Positions 1 through 9,792 of a DNA stretch of 32,946 nucleotides are shown here, one piece after another. Where the stretch lies: NCBI GenBank assembly GCA_964441935.1, contig CAYTXI010000013.1, forward strand, positions 1 through 32,946, given 5' to 3'. The stretch's first letter is position 1. Every line of letters starts with the position of its first letter. The notes beneath the pieces were generated by a model. The model was not told the origin of the DNA, made no database searches, and was given only the letters and a program-made list of their open reading frames with translations. The position numbers were made by a program, and so were the translations under genes. The stretch is from JBBDMC01 sp964441935 (GTDB lineage: Bacteria > Pseudomonadota > Alphaproteobacteria > Rhizobiales > Kaistiaceae).

Positions 1-1
1 G

Positions 2-1417
<1,416 letters not shown>

Positions 1418-1507
1418 GGGTCGGCCGCCGCGGTTGCCGCCAGCGGGGCAGCGTGGTCTTGTCGCGGCGATCGGCGGGACATCGATATCCGCGCACGGAG
1501 GCCCGAG

Positions 1508-1654
1508 ATGGACGACAGGTGGTTCATCATCCTGTTCTTTCCGAGCTTCTTCATCAGCCTCGGAGTCTTTTTCGCGGGCGTCGGCGTGCTGTGGTGGATC
1601 TCGATCAAGAACCGCGAACTGAAGCGCAAGGTTGGCGAGTCCCAGCGGGACTGA
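1508..1654 (+). CDS. Small single-pass membrane protein, 48 aa
   Basis: A 48-codon frame that begins MDDRWFIILFF and ends in a basic, polar tail (KNRELKRKVGESQRD). A strong Shine-Dalgarno GGAGG at 1497-1501 sits 6 bases before the ATG. Residues about 5-33 form one hydrophobic helix rich in Phe, Ile, Val and Trp, so an inner-membrane protein with a short cytoplasmic tail is likely. It follows gyrB by 90 bases on the same strand and could be read from the same transcript. I do not recognise a family. The ribosome site, GC-rich third codon positions and clean hydrophobic/basic layout support a real gene; the function is unknown. Confidence 0.6.
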   Translation: MDDRWFIILFFPSFFISLGVFFAGVGVLWWISIKNRELKRKVGESQRD

Positions 1655-1678
1655 CGCGGCAACACCGGGCTGATCGCC

Positions 1679-2419
1679 TCACCGCGAGCGAATGTCGGTC
1701 GAGGTCGTGGTCCAGGGGCGGCCGGACAGCGTGACCCAGAAGAAATTGAGCGTGTAGCGCAGGCCGGTCCTAAAGACGCCCTCCTCCAGAAGCCGCCGGC
1801 CGGAGGACTTGATCGGCAGGCGGAACGTCCACTTGACCCGGCCGACCTTGCTCAACCGGCGGGCGATGTCGGTGTCCTCGCCGTAGAACGCGATCGAGGT
1901 GTCGTAACCACCGATCGCCTCAAGGGCCGATCGGCGGGCGACGAAGTTGCCGCCCTGGATCATGGCGCCGACGTGCAGCACGTGCTGGCTGAGTAGATGG
2001 ATCAGCAAGCCGGCCAGGTAGAAGACGCGGACCAGGGCACGCGCCACGGCCGGCATATCGAAATAAACGAACGGGCCGCTTAGGGCGACCAGCTTGGAGT
2101 CGCGGGCAAACTCGCGGTCGACGGTATCGAGCCAGCCCTCGGTGAGGATGGTGTCGGCGTCGATGTTGGCGATGAGGTCGCCGGTGGAGGCGAGGAAGCC
2201 GGCGCTGCGCGCCCGGACCAGCCCTTTCATCGGTTCGTGGATCACGCGGACGCCGGGGAAGGCGGCGGCGCGCATCGCGGTGGAGTCGGTCGAGGCGTTG
2301 TTGACGACGATCACCTCGGCATCGTAGCCGCCGGTGGCGAGCGCCTTAACCACGGACTCGAGGCAGGCACCGATGCGCGCTTCCTCGTTGTAGGCGGGGA
2401 TGACGAACGAGATTTTCAT
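1679..2419 (-). CDS. Family 2 glycosyltransferase
   Basis: A 246-aa GT-A fold inverting glycosyltransferase. The N-terminus FVIPAYNEE, the VVNNASTD segment and the DAD metal/nucleotide motif at residues 87-89 are typical of GT2. Later come GGNFVARR and GEDTDIARRL, which carries the catalytic-base ED. Residues about 125-150 are hydrophobic and may touch the membrane; there is no long C-terminal membrane domain. The ATG overlaps the stop of the upstream GT4 gene by four bases (ATGA), with GAGGT 8 bases upstream, so the two are translationally coupled. Together with the DedA-type gene the context suggests a glycolipid or surface-glycan step. The acceptor and sugar cannot be told. Confidence 0.88.
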   Translation of the reverse strand: MKISFVIPAYNEEARIGACLESVVKALATGGYDAEVIVVNNASTDSTAMRAAAFPGVRVIHEPMKGLVRARSAGFLASTGDLIANIDADTILTEGWLDTVDREFARDSKLVALSGPFVYFDMPAVARALVRVFYLAGLLIHLLSQHVLHVGAMIQGGNFVARRSALEAIGGYDTSIAFYGEDTDIARRLSKVGRVKWTFRLPIKSSGRRLLEEGVFRTGLRYTLNFFWVTLSGRPWTTTSTDIRSR

Positions 2420-3576
2420 GCCGACGACCTCGCTTCCACTTCCCGCCGGCGGGCGAGGGCGTCAGCGTAGACCGCCAGGTGGCGCGAGGCGATCGCTTGC
2501 GGGGCGAACTGCATCGCAAACTCCCGGCCTTTCAGCCCCAACTGCCGGGCGAAGCCCCGATCGTCGAGCAGGCTAACGATACGCTCAACGAAGCGCTCGC
2601 GGTCATTTTCGTCAATGACAAACCCGGTCTTGCGGTCGATCACATACTCGGGCAGGCCCCCCGCGCGTATGGCCACCACCGGAAGGCCGCTGGCGGAGGC
2701 CTGCAGCAGGGTCATCGACTGAGTCTCGGACTTGCTGGTGATCAGGTAGACCTCGCAGGCGTTGATCGCCTCGACCAGCGCCTCGCCGTGCAACTCGCCC
2801 ATGATGTGGCTGCGGGCGGAAAGGTTGCGTTTGCGAAGCTCGGCATCGAGCGCGGAGCGGTCGGGTCCGTCGCCGACGACAACCAGCTCAGCGTGGCGGC
2901 GCTCGGCGACGGCGGCGAAGACATCGATCGCCAGATCCCAGTTCTTCTCGGCCGCGATGCGGCCGAACAGCAGCACCGCATCGGGACCAATATCGAGTTT
3001 GCGTTTGACGGCTTCACGACGGTCGAGCGGGCGAAACAGACCAGTGCGGATCGGGTTGGAAATTGCACCGGCGGGTGCATTCATGCCGTACTGCCTGAGC
3101 TCGTCGATCAACGCATCGCTCGGCGCGGTCACGAACGCGCAGTGGTCGTAGTACCAAGCGGCGAAGCGCTTGATGCGCGTCTCCAACGGCGCGAAGTCGA
3201 GCTTCAGATAGTGGAGGTAGGCCGCGGGGTAGGTGTGATCGGTGCCGACGAGGGGAACGCCGAGGCGCCTTGCCGCGTACACTCCGAGAAGCCCTACCGC
3301 CGAGAAGGTGTGGGCGTGGATGACGTCGGGCTTGAACCGCCGCATGTCGCGCAATCCGCCGAAGGGAAGCACGACGACGAGGCCGCCGGCCGAGCCGGGG
3401 ACCGCCAGCGACGGCAGGCGGCGGACCTTGTCATCGTCCTCTGCGCCGGCGAGCCGCGGCGCGTAGATGCGAACGTCGTGCCCGCCGCCGGCGAGTTCGC
3501 CGGCCAGGATGTCGATCGAATCGGCGACGCCGGAAAGCTGCGGCAAATAGATGTCGGTGCAGATGGCGATGCGCAT
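2416..3576 (-). CDS. Family 4 (GT-B) glycosyltransferase
   Basis: A 386-aa retaining GT4-type transferase. The N-terminal half starts MRIAICTDIYLPQLSG, the usual acceptor-domain opening of the mannosyl/glucosyl-transferase group that works on diacylglycerol or phosphatidylinositol. The C-terminal half has GRIAAEKNWDL, VVVGDGPDR and the nucleotide-sugar loop SETQSMTLLQASASGLPVV. In that loop the usual E-x7-E appears as E-x7-Q. I chose the ATG at 3576, one base after the upstream stop, because the family begins at MRIAI; an in-frame ATG at 3594 would add six unmatched residues. Operon order is DedA-type, GT4, GT2. The exact donor and acceptor are not deducible. Confidence 0.88.
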   Translation of the reverse strand: MRIAICTDIYLPQLSGVADSIDILAGELAGGGHDVRIYAPRLAGAEDDDKVRRLPSLAVPGSAGGLVVVLPFGGLRDMRRFKPDVIHAHTFSAVGLLGVYAARRLGVPLVGTDHTYPAAYLHYLKLDFAPLETRIKRFAAWYYDHCAFVTAPSDALIDELRQYGMNAPAGAISNPIRTGLFRPLDRREAVKRKLDIGPDAVLLFGRIAAEKNWDLAIDVFAAVAERRHAELVVVGDGPDRSALDAELRKRNLSARSHIMGELHGEALVEAINACEVYLITSKSETQSMTLLQASASGLPVVAIRAGGLPEYVIDRKTGFVIDENDRERFVERIVSLLDDRGFARQLGLKGREFAMQFAPQAIASRHLAVYADALARRREVEARSSA

Positions 3577-3577
3577 C

Positions 3578-4186
3578 TCAGTCCGCGGTCTCATCCGGCG
3601 GTTTCGTCACCGCCATCAGCCGAGCCCGCGCGTAGCGCCCGACGAAATACGAGACCACGGCGACGACCACCACGGCGGCGACTGCGATCTGGACGAACTG
3701 CAGGATGTCGGCGATGACGCCGACGGCGGTGCCAAACTGGTAACCGAGCGCCATGAGCACACTGTACTGCGCCACGGTGACCAGCATGGCGAGGGCGACG
3801 AACCGCCGGATCGGCGTGCCGACGAGGCCGGCTGTCACCAGCAGCGGCGGCGTCAAGGCGTAGGCGAGCTTGCTGAGCGCCATGGTCTTGAAGCTGTGCT
3901 CGAGCCACAAACGGCGCATCACGTCGAACTGCTCCTGCCCGACCCCGATCTTGTCCGCGTAGCGCCTGATCCGCGGGCTGTTCCGGCTGAAGCGTCCGAG
4001 CCCGTAGTACAACACGTCGCGGACGAGGTCGGCCAACAGAAGAATGCCTAGCGTCACCGCCAGATCGAGATAGCCGGCGGCGACGAGGATGCCGCAGGTG
4101 AAGGAAAGCACCGGACCTTCGATGAGGGCGAGCGGCACCAGGACAACGTAGCGATACGTGAGAATCAGTTGGGCGAGGGGGTCCAC
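3578..4186 (-). CDS. DedA/VTT-family inner-membrane protein
   Basis: A 202-aa polytopic protein of the DedA/SNARE-associated (VTT) type, a family linked to lipid flipping and membrane homeostasis. It has an N-terminal re-entrant-like segment (EGPVLSFTCGILVAAGYL), a GLGRFSR region and several later membrane helices ending near residue 190. The GTG at 4186 was chosen because GAGAAGG lies 7 bases upstream and the length fits the family. The open frame continues back to 4318, but those residues are Arg/Pro-rich and without membrane or family character, and they would run into the control region of the divergent gene at 4338. It is coupled to the GT4 gene by a 1-base gap. Confidence 0.8.
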   Translation of the reverse strand: MDPLAQLILTYRYVVLVPLALIEGPVLSFTCGILVAAGYLDLAVTLGILLLADLVRDVLYYGLGRFSRNSPRIRRYADKIGVGQEQFDVMRRLWLEHSFKTMALSKLAYALTPPLLVTAGLVGTPIRRFVALAMLVTVAQYSVLMALGYQFGTAVGVIADILQFVQIAVAAVVVVAVVSYFVGRYARARLMAVTKPPDETAD

Positions 4187-4337
4187 GGGAGGGCCTTCTC
4201 GTCGGGGGCTCAGGCGTCCGGGCGCCGCGAATCCTAGGCGGGCCCTGTTTATCCGATCGCGGCCGGTCGCGCGAACCTCAGCCGTCCGGGTTGCAGTCCG
4301 CAGGCCCCCGCCCCACATTCCGCCGGACGAGGGAGCG

Positions 4338-4631
4338 ATGGCCTTTCAATACCGTCAGGTGCAATTCCGCAACATGAGCTGGCGCACGCGGATCGGCGCA
4401 GTGGTGGGCATCGCGCTCGCCTTGGCGCTGGCGATCGCCCTGATTGTGCTGTCGCTTGGGCTCGCGCTCATCCTGCTGCCGATCGTCGCGATCGGCCTCC
4501 TCGTCGCCCGCTGGCGGCTCAACAAGCTGATGGCGGAGGCGCAGGCCGAGGCCGCGCGCGAGGGCGCCGAGCGACCGGGACGCATCATCGAAATCGACTA
4601 CGCGGTGATCGACAAGGACGACCGGCGCTGA
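4338..4631 (+). CDS. Small hydrophobic membrane protein, 97 aa
   Basis: Starts MAFQYRQVQFRNMSW behind a GAGGGAG ribosome site at 4329-4335. Residues about 18-62 are an unbroken hydrophobic stretch (rich in Ala, Leu, Ile), enough for two membrane helices with a tight turn. A short basic WRLNKLM and an Ala/Glu-rich helix follow, then a conserved-looking tail IIEIDYAVIDKDD. The gene is divergent from the DedA-type cluster and converges on the ABC permease gene, ending 26 bases from it. I do not recognise a named family. The start, codon use and membrane pattern make it a credible gene of unknown function. Confidence 0.75.
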   Translation: MAFQYRQVQFRNMSWRTRIGAVVGIALALALAIALIVLSLGLALILLPIVAIGLLVARWRLNKLMAEAQAEAAREGAERPGRIIEIDYAVIDKDDRR

Positions 4632-4656
4632 CGGCGGCGCGGGCGCCTTCTCCTTC

Positions 4657-6206
4657 TCACACCACGGCCGTCCGCGTAGCCAGCGCCTTGCGTGGGCTGA
4701 CGGCGCGCGCGCCGAACAGGATGACGAACGCGATCGCGACGCTGAGCGCGGCGATCCAACTCCCCGCGGCGGCGAGACCGGCGGCGGCGGCCCACGAAAA
4801 CGACGCCATCGCCTCCGCAAGCGTCGCGATCCGCGAGGAGGTGTGGCGCCGGCGGAAGTGGCTGCGCCGCGCCTGCGCCCGAAACCAGAGCTGGATCTGG
4901 GTCGTCGAGATCGCGGCCAGGACCATGCCGACGGCGGCGGCGGCGGCATGGAACGGAGAGAAGAACGCGAAGATGATCAACAGGGGCCCGAGCGTCAGGG
5001 CCAGAGCGCCCATGACCGCCTCGACCTTGGCGCGGACGACCGCGCCGGCCGGCAGCGGGCCGGTCGACACCAGGTCCGGCGCGTCCTCGCCGGAGATGGC
5101 GAGCCAAGCAAGCGCGCCGGCGAGCTGACCGCCGACGGTGACCAGCACCATGACGACTACGACCAACGAGCCGCTGGTGTTGCCGAAGTTGTGAGAGAGA
5201 AGCAACGCCGGCGGCACCAGATACAGAAGCTGGGTCAGGGTCTGCGATACCAGCCAGGGATCGCGGCGGAGCAGCTTCCACTCTTTGCTGCGCAACGCCC
5301 AACGGGGCGACCGGGCGGTGAATTCATGCCGTCGCTTGCGGCGCCCGGCGGCCGGGACGGCAAGGTCGGTGGCGGCCATCGAGTACTCGCCGAGGCGCGG
5401 CGCAATCGCGGCCACGACCACGCCGAGGATGGCGAGCGCCGCTGCCATGACCACCGCCAGGGCGCCCCAGTCGCCAAGGATGGCGCGCGCCGGCAGCCAC
5501 AGGCCGCTGTCGGCGCCGGGGAAGTGGGCGATGACGCCCGGCGACACCATGAAGCCCTCCCGCATGAACTCGCCGTAGTTGACGATGGCGATGATCTGGA
5601 TGCCGATGGCAAAGGCGGCGCCGATGATGGCGGCGGCCACTTGGGCGACGAGCCGCGTCCTGCGCGGCCCCAGCAGCTTGAACAGGCCGATGGTAATGGC
5701 GACGGCAAGGGTCGCGGCAATGACGCCAAAGGCGATTGCGGCGCCAAAACCGGCAAACCAGCGTGGGCCGCCGGTAAACACCAGAACGTCGATGAACGGC
5801 GCCGACAGAACCAGCGCCACGATGGAGATCAGAACTGCGTTGGCCGAGATCCTGACCGAAAACAGCACGCGCTGTCTCACCGGCGACGACAGCACCAGGT
5901 CGAGGTCGCCGCGCGTGTAGAGCGTGCGCGTCACCAATTCCAGCGCCTGGGACAGAAGCAGCGAAAGATAGAGAACGACGATGATCGACACCGAGATCAG
6001 TTCGCCGATGTCAGGATCGATGGCGTCGTCGCCGAAACGGGCGACGACGGCGTAGGCGGGCAGATGCAGCCCGGCGGCGACCAGGGCAAGAACCACAAGC
6101 GCCCGGGAAAGCCGCCGGCGGTTGCCGGCCGTGATCATCGCCCGCCAGTCGCGCCAGGCGAGGCGAAATTCGTGCGCGGCGAGCCAGGGTACGGAACCGG
6201 GTGCGC

Positions 6207-6210
<4 letters not shown>
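4657..6210 (-). CDS. ABC exporter permease
   Basis: A 517-aa polytopic permease, the membrane partner of the ATPase encoded just upstream. The protein alternates hydrophobic helices (for example about residues 33-60, 68-90, 110-140, 150-210) with a long soluble stretch near 280-330, and has about ten or more membrane segments. The start is GTG at 6210, and GTGA overlaps the stop of the ATPase by four bases, so the two are coupled. No binding protein accompanies them, which with the ATPase type points to export or to a membrane-maintenance ABC-2-like complex. The substrate is unknown. The residue pattern RTLYTRGDLDLVLSSPV early on resembles ABC-2 type permeases. Confidence 0.82.
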
Positions 6211-6959
<749 letters not shown>

Positions 6960-7149
6960 GAACAAGCTCGGTTCCGGCGGGGAAAATGCCACGCCCCGAC
7001 TATACGAGCCGAGTTGCCGGCCGGTAAATTCGGGGCGAGACGCGGGACCGGCGGTCCGCGGGCCGTGCAGCACCGGTACGGGGTTGGTTCGGCCGCGGGG
7101 CAGGATCGGGGATGGTAGGGCCGGCGATCCGGCCCGCCACCCGCCTATC

Positions 7150-7308
7150 CTATTGCTGCCGTTGCCCTTTCAGCTCGACGCGAACCGCGAGCGGGTCGGC
7201 GTTCAGCGTCCGCCAGCCATCCATGCCGGCATTGCCGAAACGAACCGAAGCGATCAGGCCAAGGGTCACGATCAATACGGCGAGCGCCGTGGTCTTCATG
7301 GGCGACAT
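7150..7308 (-). CDS. Small exported or membrane-anchored protein, 52 aa
   Basis: A 52-codon frame starting MSPMKTTALAVLIVTLGLIASV, then a short polar part ending VELKGQRQQ. GGGAG lies about 8 bases before the first ATG. A second ATG at 7299 is also possible and would give the shorter MKTTALAV start typical of signal sequences. Residues 4-22 look like a signal peptide or anchor; the rest, about 30 residues, would be periplasmic. Third codon positions are mostly G or C, like its neighbours. A CtrA-type box lies about 53 bases upstream on the same strand. No family recognised. Confidence 0.5.
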   Translation of the reverse strand: MSPMKTTALAVLIVTLGLIASVRFGNAGMDGWRTLNADPLAVRVELKGQRQQ

Positions 7309-7360
7309 CCGTTTGTCTCCCGGCTTGGCGCGGTCATGCGTCGAAAATGCCGAGTTATGG

Positions 7361-7375
7361 TTAACCCAATCTTAA
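7361..7375 (-). promoter_or_regulatory. CtrA-type binding box
   Basis: On the minus strand the sequence reads TTAAGATTGGGTTAAC (one base beyond the listed end), an exact match to the full CtrA consensus TTAA-N7-TTAAC. CtrA is the alphaproteobacterial cell-cycle and motility regulator. The box lies 53 bases upstream of the 52-aa gene and about 200 bases from the 3' end of the gene at 7576, which points the wrong way to use it. A and T runs are rare in this window, so a chance match is less likely, but one site alone proves little. Confidence 0.45.
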
Positions 7376-7575
7376 TCGCCCGCCTCGATGCGCGACGGGA
7401 CCGGCGTCAAGGCGCGAGGATGTCTGTTGCAGGCGTCGCTCTTTGACGTGATGCAACGCTCAGTCCGCACGCGACGTCGAACAGCGCAAGCGCCGCCAAG
7501 GTGCGACCGCTACCTACGCCAAGCTAGCCATCGAACCATTGCTTGCTTGATTGTCAGCGAGTCGCTCCGGGCGCG

Positions 7576-8391
7576 TCAGTACTCGGCTAGGACGAGGACT
7601 GTGCGCCGAGCGGGAAGCGTCGATCGCGATAGCCGTATCGTCGGCGCGTCGCTCCAGACAACGGCGAAGTGCTCCTTGAGCCGGCCGAGAAAGCGGTTGA
7701 GCGAGAACGCCCCGAAGTAGTGCATCGGAATGACAAGCGGCGACTGGAGTTGATCGAGAACCTCGATCATGTCGTCAGCGCTGATGGTGTAGGTGCCATC
7801 CACGGGCGCAAGCACCACGTCGATGCGGCCGAGCGCCTTGAGATGGTTCTCAGTCAGCTTGTGATGGAGGTGACCCAAGTGGGCGATGCACAAGCCCGCT
7901 ACCTCGAAGACGAATATGGAGTTCTGATCCATGGTCTCGGCGAAAAAACCGCCGCGGATGTTGGTCGTCACGTTCCTGAGCCAGACGTCGCCGATAGCGA
8001 GTTCATGGCGCGCGGGCTTGCCGTCCTCACCCCAGCCGTGAAGCACGTATTCGATGCGCGGCTCGGGGCTCAGGGTGTAGTGCGTGGAGTGCGCCCGGTT
8101 CATGGTGACGATGCGGGGGACGACGGGCGGCACTTCGACACCGTTGTAGTCGGTGGCGATGGTGACGCCGGCCGGGCTCTCGATCAGGAACGTTGAATGG
8201 CCAATGTAGGAGAGGTTGACGAGGTCGGTCTCAACATCGACCTCGGCCTGCGCGAGCCGCAAACCGACAGGGACGAGCGGCGCGAAATCGCCGGCAACCA
8301 GTCTTGGACAGCGTTCGGGCTCGGCTTCCTGGGCGAGGCTCGCGGCGGCAAGAGGCGCCAATGCCAGGATCGCCAAAACGACGCGGATCAT
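7576..8391 (-). CDS. Secreted metallo-beta-lactamase-fold protein (UlaG-like) with altered metal motifs
   Basis: A 271-aa protein with a signal peptide (MIRVVLAILALAPLAAASLAQ, cleavage near residue 20), so periplasmic. GGAGG lies 7 bases before the ATG. The fold is seen from YIGHSTFLIES (62-72), the LGHLHHKLT region (172-180), APVDGTYTISADD and the final VIPMHY (220-225), which match the PF13483-type MBL branch. The usual HxHxDH metal motif reads R99-A-H-S-T-H104, and the usual HLGD reads H171-L-G-H. Thus a first His and two metal Asp residues are absent or replaced by His. It may bind metal differently or not be a hydrolase. It stands alone between the small gene and an MFS transporter. Confidence 0.82.
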   Translation of the reverse strand: MIRVVLAILALAPLAAASLAQEAEPERCPRLVAGDFAPLVPVGLRLAQAEVDVETDLVNLSYIGHSTFLIESPAGVTIATDYNGVEVPPVVPRIVTMNRAHSTHYTLSPEPRIEYVLHGWGEDGKPARHELAIGDVWLRNVTTNIRGGFFAETMDQNSIFVFEVAGLCIAHLGHLHHKLTENHLKALGRIDVVLAPVDGTYTISADDMIEVLDQLQSPLVIPMHYFGAFSLNRFLGRLKEHFAVVWSDAPTIRLSRSTLPARRTVLVLAEY

Positions 8392-8444
8392 GATGTGCCC
8401 TCCGTCACTCCTTTTCTAGAGCGGTTGACGCCCACGGCCAGCGT

Positions 8445-9686
8445 TCAGGCGCGACGGTCGAGGCGGCGGACGCGACGCAAGCCGGGAAACCATCGCATCC
8501 ACAGGCCGGCGACCAGCATCGTCCCGACGCCGCCGACGACGACGGCCGGCACCACGCCGATCAGTGCCGCCATGGTGCCGGCGCGGAACTCACCGAGTTC
8601 GTTAGATGCGCCAACGAACACCATGTTGACGGCGTTGACGCGGCCGCGCACGGCGTCCGGCGTCCACAACTGGATCAGGGTCTCGCGAACGTAGACGCTC
8701 ACCATGTCGGCGGCGCCGGCGATCATCAACGCGGCGACCGACAACCAAAGCGTCGTAGATAATCCGAAGACGATAATGGCGGCGCCGAAGAGGCCGACGC
8801 AAGCGAACATGATCAGCCCGGCACGGTCGCGGATCGGCCGCGCCGCCAGGTACGCGGCCATGGCAATGGCACCGAAGCCGGTAGCGGAACGTAGCAATCC
8901 GAGCCCGAACGGACCGACGTGGAGGATGTCGCGGGCGTAGGCCGGCAGGAGCGCGACGGCGCCGCCCAGCAGAACCGCGAAGAGATCGAGGGAGATCGCG
9001 CCGAGCACGATCTTCTCGTGCCAGACGTATCGGAAGCCGGCGATGACCGTCGACCAGGTTGCCGGCTCGGGCACCGTCTTTTGCGGCGGCCTCGGGACGA
9101 AGCTCACGATCGTCGCGGCGATGGCAAACAGGGCGAAGGCCGCACCGTAGGCGACGTTTGCGGAAACACCGTAGAGCAGGCCGCCGGCGACGGGGCCGAC
9201 GATGGTGGCAACCTGCCAGGACGAGGAAGACAACGCGATGGCGCTGGCGAGATCGTCGACGGGGACGAGATTGGGCAACAACGACGACCCCGCCGGATTC
9301 ATGAAGGCGCGGGCGGTGCCGAACACGACGAGGACCGCGAAGATCAGGCCTACGGACACCCTACCGCTGGCAGTCAGAACCATAAGGGCGGCGGCGCAAG
9401 CGCCCTCGGCAAGCTGGCAGACGGCGACGATGACTCGCCGGTTGTATCGGTCGGAGACGGTGCCGGTAACGAGGACCAGGAGAAGGGCGGGCGCGAACTG
9501 GAACAGGCCGACCAGACCCAGATGAAACGGGTTGCGCGTCAGGTCGTACACCTGCCAGCCGACAGAGACGCTGACAACGAGCGCGGAAAACGTCGCCAGG
9601 AAACGCGCGACCCAGAAGAGAACAAAACCACGATGGCGAAAGGCGCCCCAGCCCGCGCCGGGCGACGAATGATCGGACGGGGCCAT
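8445..9686 (-). CDS. MFS transporter, EntS/MFS_3-like
   Basis: A 413-aa major facilitator with about 12 membrane helices in two six-helix halves. Typical marks are FWVARFLATFSA in helix 1, the loop 2-3 motif GTVSDRYNRR (the GxxxDRxxRR signature) and the NPAGSSLLPNLVP segment of helix 5 seen in the EntS/MFS_3 group. The second half repeats with weaker loop motifs. Members export siderophores, drugs or other small molecules; the cargo here is unknown. The start ATG at 9686 has only a weak ribosome site, but membrane homology begins soon after. A separate transcription unit is likely, as 106 bases separate it from the ligase gene upstream. Confidence 0.88.
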   Translation of the reverse strand: MAPSDHSSPGAGWGAFRHRGFVLFWVARFLATFSALVVSVSVGWQVYDLTRNPFHLGLVGLFQFAPALLLVLVTGTVSDRYNRRVIVAVCQLAEGACAAALMVLTASGRVSVGLIFAVLVVFGTARAFMNPAGSSLLPNLVPVDDLASAIALSSSSWQVATIVGPVAGGLLYGVSANVAYGAAFALFAIAATIVSFVPRPPQKTVPEPATWSTVIAGFRYVWHEKIVLGAISLDLFAVLLGGAVALLPAYARDILHVGPFGLGLLRSATGFGAIAMAAYLAARPIRDRAGLIMFACVGLFGAAIIVFGLSTTLWLSVAALMIAGAADMVSVYVRETLIQLWTPDAVRGRVNAVNMVFVGASNELGEFRAGTMAALIGVVPAVVVGGVGTMLVAGLWMRWFPGLRRVRRLDRRA

Positions 9687-9792
9687 CGGATGGTTCGCCG
9701 GGAACGGAAGCGGAGAAAACGACCGGAGGCGCTTCTCTTACGCTATGACCGGGGGAGGCGGAAGCCGCTCCGGACAGTGCTGCTGAGCAACC

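Noticed and set aside
9749..9773. GC-rich hairpin after the RimK-type gene
   Set aside because: The stem is bulged and has no T-run, so a terminator call is not supported.
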